In this document: one piece after another, positions 19,650 through 34,842 of the stretch
How the letters are laid out: every line of letters starts with the position of its first letter
Numbering within the stretch: the stretch's first letter is position 1
Assembly (NCBI RefSeq): GCF_041146795.1
Contig: NC_135169.1
Location: 13,878,852-13,942,851, forward strand
Source: Maylandia zebra
Lineage: Eukaryota; Chordata; Actinopteri; Cichliformes; Cichlidae
Length of the DNA stretch: 64,000 bases
Direction of reading: 5' to 3'
The notes under the pieces: model-generated
What the model saw: the letters and a program-made list of their open reading frames with translations, nothing else
Told to the model about the DNA's origin: nothing
The model's database searches: none
Made by a program: the position numbers and the translations under genes

Positions 19650-20086
19650 TGAGAATCAGAATACTTTATTGATCCCTACACAGCAAAATCTCCAGTGTTA
19701 AATTAACACTGGAGATTTTGCTGTGTAGGGGAAATTCTTTTTCGTTACAGTGCTCCATTATAAAAAAACATTAACAAAGACAGACAATACACAAACTAAG
19801 AATAGCACACTATATACAGGCATATATATACACGTAAAGGTCACTTATTAATAAATAGCTGAAAGAGGAAGAACATGTGCAAAAAGGGTGTAGCTGTTGC
19901 AGTAAACAGTGTGTTAGATGGAGGAGTTGTACAGGGAGATGGCCACAGGCAGGAATGATTTCCTGTGTCGTTCAGTGGTGCTTTTCGGTAATCTCAGTCT
20001 TTCACTGAACGAGCTCCTGTGACTGACCAGCATGTCATGGAGTGGGTGGGAGGTGTTATCCAACATTGTCTTTATCTTGGACAACA
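19650..20086 (-). mobile_element. Younger non-LTR retrotransposon 3' end nested in the LINE
   Basis: The insert is flanked by taataa on both sides (19644-19649 and 20087-20092), a target-site duplication of about 6 bp. On the minus strand it encodes the C-terminal end of a reverse-transcriptase ORF (SERLRLPKSTTERHRKSFLP). This is followed by a 3' tail with tttattgatccc and a gaatcaga repeat that also occurs at 9398-9540. It is 5'-truncated, as usual for LINE insertions. Confidence 0.7.
19677..19727. mobile_element. 47-bp perfect palindromic element with TA duplication
   Basis: Positions 19677-19701 are the exact reverse complement of 19703-19727 around a single central A. The palindrome splits a conserved phrase of the host LINE (gatccc|gggaaatt), which is uninterrupted in the copy at 9398-9540. 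Allowing a TA target duplication at each end, the insert is 47 bp starting cacagcaaaatc. It looks like two terminal inverted repeats fused with nothing between them. Confidence 0.8.
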
Positions 20087-20400
20087 TAATAAATGCATGA
20101 ACTAGTTTTTCTGCATCACTCTGGGACGGGATATTTCTAATTTTAGAGATGTTGCGCAAATGGAAGAAAGAACTCCTACGAGTACAATAACCTCAGTTTT
20201 ATCTGAATTAAGGAGCAGAAAGTTAGCGGCCATCCAGGTCTTTGTGTCTTTAAGAAATTCCTGCAGCTTAACTAATTGGTGTGTGAATAGGGAAGCATGT
20301 ATAATGTAAACAGAACTGGTCCTGGCACTGAACCCTGTGGAACTATGAGTGGAACTAATTAACTTTAGTATGTGAAGAGGACTCTCCATTTACACGAACA

Positions 20401-20940
20401 AATCAGAGTCTGTTAGATCAGTGATTCTCCAACTGTGGTACACGTACTACTAGTGGTACTTGGGCTCTCTCTGGTGGTACGCAGTTAATCTCCAATTTCT
20501 TTAAGATTAAACAATATACTATTGTGGAATTATGCAAAGACGAGTTCCCGAGGCTCTTCTGGGAGCCGGAATCAACCAGAAAACATCTCCCCGAGCGTGA
20601 GTCCTCTATGAAGAGCAGCCTTTCCTAGTACAGAGCAGTACTATCACCCAGGTCCGAGAGAGAGACGAGTTTCTCGGCCGCTCTGCGTCGGAGAGGGAGT
20701 AGCCCCACACCAGCAGTGCCTTCAGAGCAGTTTATTTTATTTTATTTAATTAACAAAAGCTGACTCAACACTTTGATTCAGCAAAGACAAAAGTCACTAC
20801 GTCTGATTACCTTCCTCTTTCTTTTGTGAAGGATTTCACTGGCAGGGTAGGTTCAGCTTGCCATGTGAAAGAGGTGGCGTTCCTTGAGGGTTACACAGGA
20901 AACCTCTGACATATGCCTTTTTTTTGCTGAAGATAGCTCC
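20401..20940. other. Repeat-derived DNA, not resolved
   Basis: The stretch at 20418-20490 (gtggtacacgtactactagtgg) resembles the end of a fish hAT-type element. The rest, to the Gypsy fragment, shows no coding exon that I can recognise. Confidence 0.3.
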
Positions 20941-20944
20941 CATC

Positions 20945-21075
20945 AACACTCTGTCATGGTTTTGGCATGGGTAACACCAAGATGGAGGTTGCTTCCAGTA
21001 GCGGCAGGTATCGACCACCCTGTTATTTCTCCAGAAAGTTCTCACAGACCCACAGAAACTACAGCACTATTGTTG
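20945..21075 (+). mobile_element. Gypsy-type LTR retrotransposon RNase H fragment, frameshifted
   Basis: In one frame 20980-21020 reads LLPVAAGIDHPV, and in the next frame 21010-21065 reads CYFSRKFSQTHRNYSTI. Together these resemble the start of the RNase H region of Gypsy/Ty3 polyproteins, with a frameshift between. No LTRs or other domains were recognised nearby. It is a dead fragment. Confidence 0.5.
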
Positions 21076-21467
21076 TTGATGCTCTGTCTGACATTTATGA
21101 GTGCCATCACCTTCATGAGGATGAGTGTTACATCCTGTTTTATTTTAGTGTTTCCTGTTTCCCTCGCCTTCTTGATGAGATGATTGGCTACAGAACGTTC
21201 TGGCTCATGGGCTGTTCTGATATCAGTTTATCTTTTGTTTGCAGCTCTCTATCCTGTTGCAGCAGAGGGTTTGAAGTGCATTGCATATCATTTTCAGTTA
21301 TTGGCTCATTTACGGTAAAATTAATCTTGGTGCATTAAACTTTCAGTCTGGTGTTGTGTCCAGTTGTTTGTTGACCTGCAAAAAACTCAGAAAGAACCAA
21401 ACCCACAGCTGTGTTGTTAATGATTTAGGTACAGTGAAGCCATCACATCATCTCAGTGGGTGTAGTT

Positions 21468-21538
21468 TGATGTCATTTAACCACAAAGTTTATTTCTAAC
21501 AACATGTTAGAAATAAACTTTGTGGCTAAATGACATCA
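21468..21538. repeat. 34-bp inverted repeat with 3-nt loop, one mismatch
   Basis: The arm at 21468-21501 pairs with 21505-21538, with one mismatch (a versus g at the twelfth pair or so). A loop of only three bases means the DNA could extrude as a near-continuous hairpin. It lies about 180 bases upstream of the Ig receptor pseudogene. Confidence 0.9.
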
Positions 21539-21716
21539 TTTAGCCACATCATGTAACAGAAGCTCAGACACCCCAGCACCTCCACCACCTCCAGCTCTCT
21601 TCCTCTCAGCTGACCTGCTGTCAGTAACAGTAACAGTCTTTATATTTAAGATCATCCTTTGACACCTTCAAAGAAACTCCTCCATCTTTCTGATGAAGCC
21701 TCAACTTTACGTTCAC

Positions 21717-23460
21717 ATGGAGGAAACATCTCTGCTTTTGCTGCTCTGTAAGTTCAGTCTGTGTGAAGATTCAGCTGAGGAAATCTAACAAAAAGAAAAA
21801 CCTCAAAAAAACAGTCTGTAGTTTGTTTTTAGTGATGTTTGTCTGTAAGATGAATCTTCTGTACATGTTTCAGCTGAACAATCTTCCTCCTTTCTGCTCC
21901 GATTCTTAGCAAACAGAGATGTTGCGTCTGCTCTGCTCTCTGATCACTTCATTAAACACCACAAACCCTAAACTAACCTGAGTCTTGTTTCTCTTTAATT
22001 CTGATCTCACTGCTGAGCTGCAACAAAAACTAAGGTCAGTAACCTCCTTTACTCAGTCTGAAACTCCCTGATTGTGTCTGCTAAACTCAGGCTACATCCA
22101 CATGTATAGAGGTATTTATGAAAAAAAAAATCCCATACACATGTGCAAAGATGTCTCCGTCCACATGTAAACACTAAAAACCCAGTCAAATGCTGTCATT
22201 TAGCCGTGTAGAAATGTTGGCCAATTAGAAGTCTAGAAGCATGGGAGGTAAAGAGTAAACAGGATTCTTAAGTACTCCGGAATAGTTTTTGTATTTTTCT
22301 GGAAAGGCAGCTAATTTTGTGTTACTTTTGAAGTGCCTTTGTAGAAATTCATCTCATGTAAACAATGACGTGTCTTAGACTGGGATAGTAAAAAAAGGCG
22401 CACACCTTTGATGTTGCGTGACTAAATCCCCATTTTCCTTGTCCACACGTAAACGCAAAAACTGAGTTTTTAAAAAGCAGTTTTTAGTGATCAAAAACGC
22501 TGTTTAAGTGTGGATGAAAGGTAGGAAAAACTGCGCTTTCAAAAATACCCATGTACGTTTGGACGTAGCCTCAGGCTTGGTTTGATTTTGTGTTTGCAGG
22601 TCTCCTCCCTGTTATACTCTGGTGGCTTTTAATGTGGGCACAAATATAAAAGATCACTGTTGTATCATTTTAACCCTCACAGCTCGTCTGACTGTGAGTC
22701 CCAGCAGCTCTCAGATCTTTAAAAGGAGACTTTGTGTCTCTGAGCTGTGAGGAGGACGACAGCTCTGCTGGATGGACTCTGAGGAGAAACACAAGCAAAC
22801 GACAGAGAGATGGGTGGGGAAAACCAGCTGGTTCGTCCTGTAACATCAGCTACATCGACCCATTGGACAGTGGAGTTTACTGGTGTGAGTCCAGAGAGGG
22901 TCCCATCAGTAACATGGTTAACCTGACAGTCACTGGTAAGCTGAGTGTGTGGAGTTAGTGTTGATGAAGCTGTGTGTAAATGGATGAAATGCTGTAGTTT
23001 GTCTCTGTGTTGAGGTGGATCAGTGATCCTGCAGAGTCCTGTCCTCCCTGTGATGGAGGGAGATGACGTCACTCTGCTCTGTGAAACAAAGACCACTCCC
23101 TCCAACCTCCCAGCTTCTTTCTATAAAGATGGCTCCCTCATCAGGAAGCAGCCTACAGGTCACATGACCATCCAGCATGTTTCCAGGTCTGATGAAGGCC
23201 TCTACAAGTGTGACATCAGCGGTCATGGAGAGTCTCCATCCAGCTGGATCACTGTCACAGGTGAGGAGCTTCACTCTGATTTCAGCTCTTATTTCATCCA
23301 CATATTCACCTGAACAGGTGGGATTCTCTCTGCAGGTAAACCTACAACTACAGCTTCATCTTTCATTTCTTCTCCCTTCAGCCTTGTGTTCAGAGTGGTC
23401 TTCTACCTGGTGGTGCTCTGTCCATACTTAATTTTCGCTGTCCTCACAGTGTCTTTATAA
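21717..23460 (+). pseudogene. Fc-receptor-like pseudogene, inverted copy of the gene at 15985-18207
   Basis: All exons through the membrane segment can be aligned to the intact copy: 21717-21747, 21999-22034, 22683-22935, 23015-23260 and 23336-23460. Lesions are visible. The acceptor before exon 2 is AA instead of AG (21997-21998). Exon 2 carries an in-frame TAA at 22031-22033 where the intact gene has CAA. Exon 3 has a 1-base insertion near 22720 and a 12-base deletion near 22795. The membrane exon ends in TAA (23458-23460) where the intact gene continues into its tail. The Ig2 exon is undamaged and differs from its twin at only about three residues. A relic of the last exon is visible near 23519. 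Confidence 0.85.
22089..22571. mobile_element. hAT-like MITE inside the pseudogene intron
   Basis: The left end (aggctacatccacatgta) is the imperfect inverse of the right end (tacgtttggacgtagcct). The ends fold over about 25-30 bases, and the interior has further complementarity. No coding capacity remains. It sits in intron 2 of the pseudogene and has no counterpart in the intact gene's intron. Confidence 0.6.
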
Positions 23461-24059
23461 TGACACGTACCCACAGGTGACCCACAGACACCACATGTTC
23501 ATCAGGTTTCACTCACCACAGAGCATCACTTCTGAAGCAGACCTCATGTTCTGTCAGATTTCATATTTCTTATTAATGCTTCTATTGTGTCTCTGTGGTT
23601 CTCACTTGCCTTCATCTGTCATCTTTATTCTGGAGATGATTCGGATACATGGACTCTAAAGTACTCTAAATGTACTTATGTGGTCAATTGAACTATATTG
23701 GTATTTACTCTGTACTACACTATACTGAAATCACATATTGGGTTAAATTGAGATATATACCATACAATTATATTGAAACACGAGCATTCTGTTTTCAATA
23801 TTTTTAATCATATTATAAAATTATTAAAATTTTTAGTCATATTACTGAGAAATTATTCTTTATTAGCCTCTCTGATTCTTCTTCATACTTGTTCAAACTC
23901 TGCAAAATAATCTATTCTGTAAGTCTCTCTGAGGCCTGTACAATAACTCAGAGATAAGAAATTCCATTGTTATCACACTGCAATTGTTTTTTCTGTATTT
24001 GTTCTTTTACAAAAAGTTTACTTCTGAATATAAACTTTGAACAGCAACTCTGTGGCTCT
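23461..24059. other. Spacer between convergent Ig pseudogene and basonuclin-like gene
   Basis: AT-rich DNA with a relic of the Ig receptor tail exon near 23519-23537. On the minus strand this is where the second and third basonuclin zinc-finger pairs should lie, and no such sequence is present. Confidence 0.5.
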
Positions 24060-29163
<5,104 letters not shown>

Positions 29164-30683
29164 CCTCACGTCTCGGTCCTGCAGTCAGAACAGAAACATC
29201 AGCTCAGGCCTCTGATTGGTCAAATACAACGTAACCTCTATCTGACTGGTCACTGTGATTATTTAAAACTTTATGAATATTTATCATAAATGTGCTGATG
29301 ACTTCTTTTTTGCAGACATGATTTACCACTGTTTTAAGTACCAATGCAATTGGGAGTAATTGTGAGTGTGATTAATGATAATCAGTTAGTGAAATTCCTT
29401 TTTGATAACTGGGTTTTGATCACAACTTATTAAGATTCATATGAAGTACTGTTTTAACATAATATATAATATTATATAGCATTATATATTAATATCTTTA
29501 TTATTATTATATTCTTATTAATCATTAATGTACAATTTCTTTTCCTTCTTTCTCAGAAATGGTCAGACTTATTATATATTTTATTTTGTTATATACTTAA
29601 TATAATTTTAAATGATGTTAAACAATCTGTTTTAAAAAATATTTCTATTTTATGCTCATTTAAATTCATTTAATTTAGTGTGTTTCCAACTTTCTTGTTT
29701 AACAAATCAGATTTTTTTTTTATTATTGTTGAGTGAAATCGTTTTTATATATTTGAGATATAATTTTTTCCCTGATATAGACACTGTATATTTTCTTGAA
29801 AATGTAGTGAAATTAATATTTAGATGTTCTTTCTTCATGGTTTAAAGTTATTAGAATGTTTATATTATATAAAAAAAAAGACATACTGACCTTTTTTGCC
29901 GATGTTAAATTCTCCACTGATGAACAAAAAAAGCTCTTCTTTCTATTTTGAACCTTTTCCTTTTTTATTAGGATTCTTGGTTTTTATTTTCCTTTCCTTG
30001 TGGTTCTTCTTGTCTTTTTATTTCTTCATTTCTTTTTTCCGTCTTTCCCTCCTCCTCCTACTCACTCTGTCTTCTCATTTCTTTCTATCTCTCCAGTACA
30101 AAACTCCACTTTTCTCTCTCCCTCATGTATTTATTTTCCTTTTTAGGGCGCTCCATCCTTTGACTCCACCCTCTAGCTACACTCACTGGATGTGATTGGG
30201 CCCTTTTGTTCTTTGTCTCCCACCCTGACAGAATATCATGATTATAATAATGGCAATGATGCTGATGGTAGTTTCATGTTTCTGATGCTTTTCAAAACAG
30301 AAGTTGGAAAACTATCTGAAATAAGCAAATAATAATAACAATCATGTGTTGTTGTTTTTTTGTTGAAAACCTGTAAGCCACACACCCAGCATCCCCACCA
30401 CAAAAACAGAGGTTAGAAGTTTCAAATACAAAAATTAAACAAATTTGGTATGGATAATCAGAATCATAATAATTAATTAATCCAAGGAGAAATTGTATTA
30501 TTACAGACACTCAGCCCTTTAAAGCCCAAATCATGATATAGTTGCCAAATTTATTGAAATTATTGTGTTTATTGAATCATCTGACATTTTTGTAAAATAA
30601 TGTAAGTCATATATAAAAAAAAATAGGGCCAAATGGAAATGAAATATTTCAAAGTTAAAAAAAAACCCAACAGTATTTACAAA
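29164..30683. other. Upstream spacer, very AT-rich, no gene
   Basis: The first few hundred bases upstream of 29163 should hold the basonuclin-like promoter, but no specific site is convincing. From about 29280 to 29880 the DNA is extremely AT-rich, then pyrimidine-rich to 30170. No coding exon is seen. Confidence 0.4.
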
Positions 30684-30905
30684 ATGTTACAAGTGAAAAC
30701 AATCCAGATGTCACAAGGAGGAGTTAAACTTTGATACTCACAGGTGGGAATAATTTCCTGTGATATTTTGTGATGCATCACATGATGTTGATTGAGTCTT
30801 TTACTGAATGCGCTTCTGTGGCTGTCCAGCATGATTTTAAGAGAATATGAAACAGTATCTACTGACTGACGCTTGGACAGCTTCCTCCTTTCTGAAACCT
30901 GGTGC
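30684..30905 (-). mobile_element. Old LINE reverse-transcriptase 3' fragment
   Basis: The phrases ggaataatttcctgtgat, tcttttactgaatgcgct and gctgtccagcat align with the reverse-transcriptase end in the insertion at 19914-20040. This copy is more diverged and has no open frame across it. Confidence 0.55.
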
Positions 30906-31101
30906 ATTACTGGCGTTGGGGATCAGTTTAATTAGTCTGTTGTTATCTGCTGCACCACCACAGCCTCATCAAACATCCTGAGCATCATCTAGCACATGTT
31001 AAAATACCTCGGTCACATCAGAAAATGATTTTTGCAAGTGTTTTTCTTTTTGCAAGTGTTTTCTGAAGTTGCAGTCCGTTTGGCTTCTCAGGGCCACCGT
31101 A

Positions 31102-32553
31102 GAAGAGGGCCATGTGACACATCAAACTTATTGGTAATGTCACAAGAAAAACAATGGTGTGCTTGGTTTCAACGTAACTTTATTCTTTCATGAGTTATTT
31201 ACAAGTTTCTGACCACTTATAAAATGTGTTCAATATGCTGCCCATTGTGTTGGCTTGTCAATGCAACCCTCTTCTCCCACTCTTCACACACTGATAGCAA
31301 CACCGCAGGAGAAATGCCAGCACAGGCATCCAGTATCCGTAGTTTCAGGTGCTGCACATCTCGTATCTTCACACCATAGACAATTGCCTTCAGATGACTC
31401 CAAAGATAAAAGTCTAAGGGGGTCAGATCGGGAGACCTTGGGGGCCATTCAACTGGCCCACGACGACCAATCCACTTTCCAGGAAACTGTCCATCTAGGA
31501 ATGCTCGGACCTGGCACCCATAATGTGGTGGTGCACCATCTTGCTGGAAAAACTCAGGGAACGTGCCAGCTTCAGTGCATAAAGAGGGAAACACATCATC
31601 ATGTAGCAATTTCAAATATCCAGTGGCCTTGAGGTTTCCATTGATGAAGAATGGACCCACTATCGTTGTACCCCATATACCACACCAAACCATCACTTTT
31701 GTTGTTCCAACAGTCTTGGAGGGATCCATCCATGTGGGTTAGTGTCAGACCAATAGCGGTGGTTTTGTTTGTTAACTTCACCATTCACATAAAAGTTTGC
31801 CTCATCACTGAACAAAATCTTCTGCGTGAACTGAGGGTCCTGTTCCAATTTTTGTTTTGCCCATTCTGCAGATTCTGTGCCGATCTGGGTCATCCTCGTT
31901 GAGATGCTGCAGTAGCTGGAGTTTGTAAGGCTGCCATTTGTGAGTAGCTAATATCCGCCGAAGGGATGTTCGACTAATGCCACTCTCCAGTGACATGCGG
32001 CGAGTGCTACACTGTGGGCTCTTGCTGAATGAAGCTAGGACAGCCACTGATGTTTCTTCATTAGTCACAGTTTTCTTGCGTCCACATTTTGGCAAATCCA
32101 ACACTCAACCAGTTTCACGAAACTTAGCAAGCATGGGAGATGGGTGGTCTCGTAGGGTGTCTTGCATTGAAATCTGCTGCAATGACCCGGTTACTGCGTT
32201 CACCAGATATCAACACAATTTCGATCCGCTCCTCACGTGTCAACCTCTTCGACATGTCAATGGCTGTGAACAAAGAGAAACTTGTAAATAACTCATGAAA
32301 GAATAAAGTTACGTTGAAACCAAGCACACCATTGTTTTTCTTGTGACATTACCAATAAGTTTGATGTGTCACATGGCCCTCTTCCTATTGAAAAAACAAA
32401 AGTTGTACCCAAGATGGCCGACTTCTAAATGGCCACCACCCATCTTGAGGAGTTTGCCCCCTCACATATACTAATGTGCCACAAACAGGACTTTAATATC
32501 ACCAACCATTCCCATGTTATTACGGTGTATCCATATAAATGGCCCACCCTGTA
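31102..32553 (-). mobile_element. Tc1/mariner-superfamily transposon with 109-bp perfect inverted repeats
   Basis: Positions 31102-31210 are the exact reverse complement of 32276-32384. The right side continues a further 169 bases to a typical end (ggcccaccctgta at 32553, with TA at the border). The left side loses similarity before 31102, so the left end is truncated. Between the arms, on the minus strand, lies a broken transposase. I recall this as a repeat family present in many fish genomes. Confidence 0.85.
31217..32290 (-). pseudogene. Frameshifted DDE-type transposase of the element at 31102-32553
   Basis: N-terminal helix-turn-helix sequence (LTREERIEIVLISGERSNRV) begins at about 32250. 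It is followed in other frames by SGISRTSLRRILATHKW, then ILFSDEANFYVNGEVN, then FFQQDGAPPHYG and WPPRSPDLTPLDFYLW. The catalytic motifs (SDE, QQDGAPPH, SPDLTPLDF) are recognisable. At least three frame changes (near 32120, 31900 and 31730) and a deletion after PISHA break the gene. It cannot make a full-length protein. Confidence 0.85.
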
Positions 32554-34529
32554 TATTTCTGCATGTGCAAAACAAACAAAAAAAAATTAATTGCAAAGAA
32601 ACTCAGAAGCTAGTCAAAAAGAGAATAAAGTACACAACAGTATGTGCATTTAGAAAGGATAAGCAAGCCATGTAGTGCTTGCCCAGAAATCTAAAAATCA
32701 ATTAAAATGTTTTATCTGTTAAAACGAAAATTGTTTCCACCTTCTTTTAGCCATAGTCCTGGTTGCAGATTTAAAAACTGATTATTACTTTGTTTCTTTC
32801 ACAGGTCATCTAATGTGAGAGACACCGCTCTAAGACTACTAAATAAATAAGGCTGCCCTTGGTGTGTCCATCAGCATCTGTGTCCCCTGAGAAACAGCTT
32901 CCCCCAGGGAGGAAGGTTCCCCACCCGAGGGTCAGATTGAATCAGGGTGACAGTGGGACTTCTGCCCTGCAGTTAGAAACAGCAACAAGGTTAAATTGAT
33001 TATATCGTCCTGAGAGTTTTGTTCTCTCAGAGCTTTAATGAAGCAGTCAAGTTCTCTTGTGAATAAAAAGAAAGAAAGAAATGTCACACTGTTCCAACTA
33101 AAGGAAGTTAAAGTGTTTTTCTTTTTAAAGAATCTGATCTGATCGTCAGCTAAATCTGAGGCATTGGGAGATAATAATAAATGTTTCTGCTGCACAAATA
33201 TGTAATTTTCTCTTGTTAAGGACTAAGTTTAGTTATTACCTTTCTCTGTGCGTTTCTCAATAATCTTATCTCTGTATAGATCTTTAAAATAACTAAAATG
33301 TTTAAATACTTTCCTCTGTTGAGCGCTGTAACTTTCCATATCTAAATACTTTTGGTCACATCCAGAAGTTGAATAATCTGAGACTTGTTTTGGATAGTTA
33401 CTGCTCAAGATTTTATTTTTATTTTTTTTAAAGTGATCTGCATATATTTTTGTTCACGTTTGTTCACTACACATTTAATTCTTTCTTGGAGCCTTTTTTA
33501 AATTAATCTTAAGACCAAAGAGAGATGGAATTAACTATTTCATAAGACATAAAATAAGATGACTGATGAAATATGTCAATGTATTTATTGGTGTTAGAAT
33601 AAAACTAGTGTAATTGATGTTACCACCCAAATCCTAAACAAAGTACTTTTAATGTTTTTAAAAACCTTTAATTAGAACATTTATTTAGGCTTGATTAAGA
33701 ACCCATTATGCAGATTTAGGACAAAAAGAAAATTTTAAATTAAGCTGTGAATTAAAATAATCCAGTAGACCAGAGTTCAGTTCAGTCCTTCACACCGAGA
33801 TCAGCAGAAGAAAAAAAAAAGTCATACCAGAAGCAGAGAGACTTCACAGTTGTTCCTCATGGGAACTGAAACGACCTGAAAAGTATCTTGTATTGTTGCT
33901 GTGAGGTGGAGGCACCCGCATACAGTGAAGGTAGGGCTGTTGGACAGGCTGTCTGTCTGCTGGGATCCAATGGACCTCTTTCCCGTTTTGATGTCGTACT
34001 AATTAAAATATCAGACGATAACTCCCCGTTAGCGCGTGATCATCGCCGCTCCCTGACATACTTCCTGAGCAGAACCTCTCTGAGGGGTGGTGTTTGAAAC
34101 ACAGCAGCGGACCACCCCCTCTTTCTCCTCGTCCTGATGTGTGTTTGTAAGTCCTGGTCCTGTACTCTTGGCTCAGTCTACAGGAAACTCAGTGAACCAG
34201 GTTACACTGGCTCTCCGACACTTTAACATTAAAGTATGTTTGAAACAACACTTTAACTCAAGGTGTTTAAAAATACTTTAGGTGCTTTTGTGAATGAACT
34301 TTTTGGTAGTTGCAAATGTTGCTTTTACAGCTTTTTGTTGCCATGTCCTCCTAACTTGTTTGAGATGTGTTGCTGCCATCAAAGTCAAAATGAACTAATA
34401 TTTTTCTTTAAAAGGCTCATTTTCTTAGTTTAAACATTTAAAATGTTTCATGGATTCTATTGTGAATAAAATGTGGGTTTATGAGATTATTGGAAATTGG
34501 CCGGCATTTGTATACGCTGCACTAAGATG
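32554..34529. other. Intergenic, no gene recognised
   Basis: AT-rich DNA. The small plus-strand frame at 33888-34097 and the minus frame at 32932-33195 show no domain, splice context or codon pattern that would support a gene. Confidence 0.4.
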
Positions 34530-34842
34530 GCCTGTATTTGTATAGCGCTTTACTCAGTCCCTAAGGACCCCAAAGCGCTTTACGCTACATTCAGTCATTC
34601 ACACACACACATTGGCAATGGCAAGCGACGTTGTAGCCACAGCCACCCTGGGGCGCACTGACAGAGGTGAGGCTGCCGGACACAGGCGCCACCGGGGCCC
34701 TCTGACCACCACCAGTAGGCAAACATGGGGTTAGTATTTTGCCCAAGGATATTCGGCATGCAGCCAGGAGGCAGCCTGGGATCGAACCACCGACCTTCTG
34801 ATTTGTGGCTGACCTGCTCTGCCACCTGAGCTACAGCCACCC
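34530..34842 (-). mobile_element. tRNA-derived SINE
   Basis: In reverse orientation the right end reads gggtggctgtagctcaggtgg (tRNA A-box), with the B-box ggttcgatccc about 50 bases in. This is followed by a body ending in an agcgctttggggtcc-type tail near 34560. It is a common fish SINE with a tRNA head. Confidence 0.8.

Larger units (their letters stand above)
18961..20400 (-). mobile_element. L2-like LINE copy interrupted by a younger insertion
   Basis: The two outer parts, 18961-19649 and 20087-20400, belong to a very common fish repeat. Typical phrases are tatacagcgccaaatcac, ggaagaaacctccggcagaa and gcctatgtctattgcagc. On the minus strand 20102-20389 reads into a reverse-transcriptase fragment (TWMAANFLLLNSDKTEVIVL, characteristic of L2-clade elements) with frame breaks. 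Reading 19649 directly into 20093 restores an uninterrupted phrase, so the middle is an insertion. Confidence 0.75.

Noticed and set aside
22734-22958. A functional single-Ig-domain gene on the plus strand
   Set aside because: The frame is created by the 1-base insertion in exon 3. Upstream exons carry a lost acceptor and a stop.
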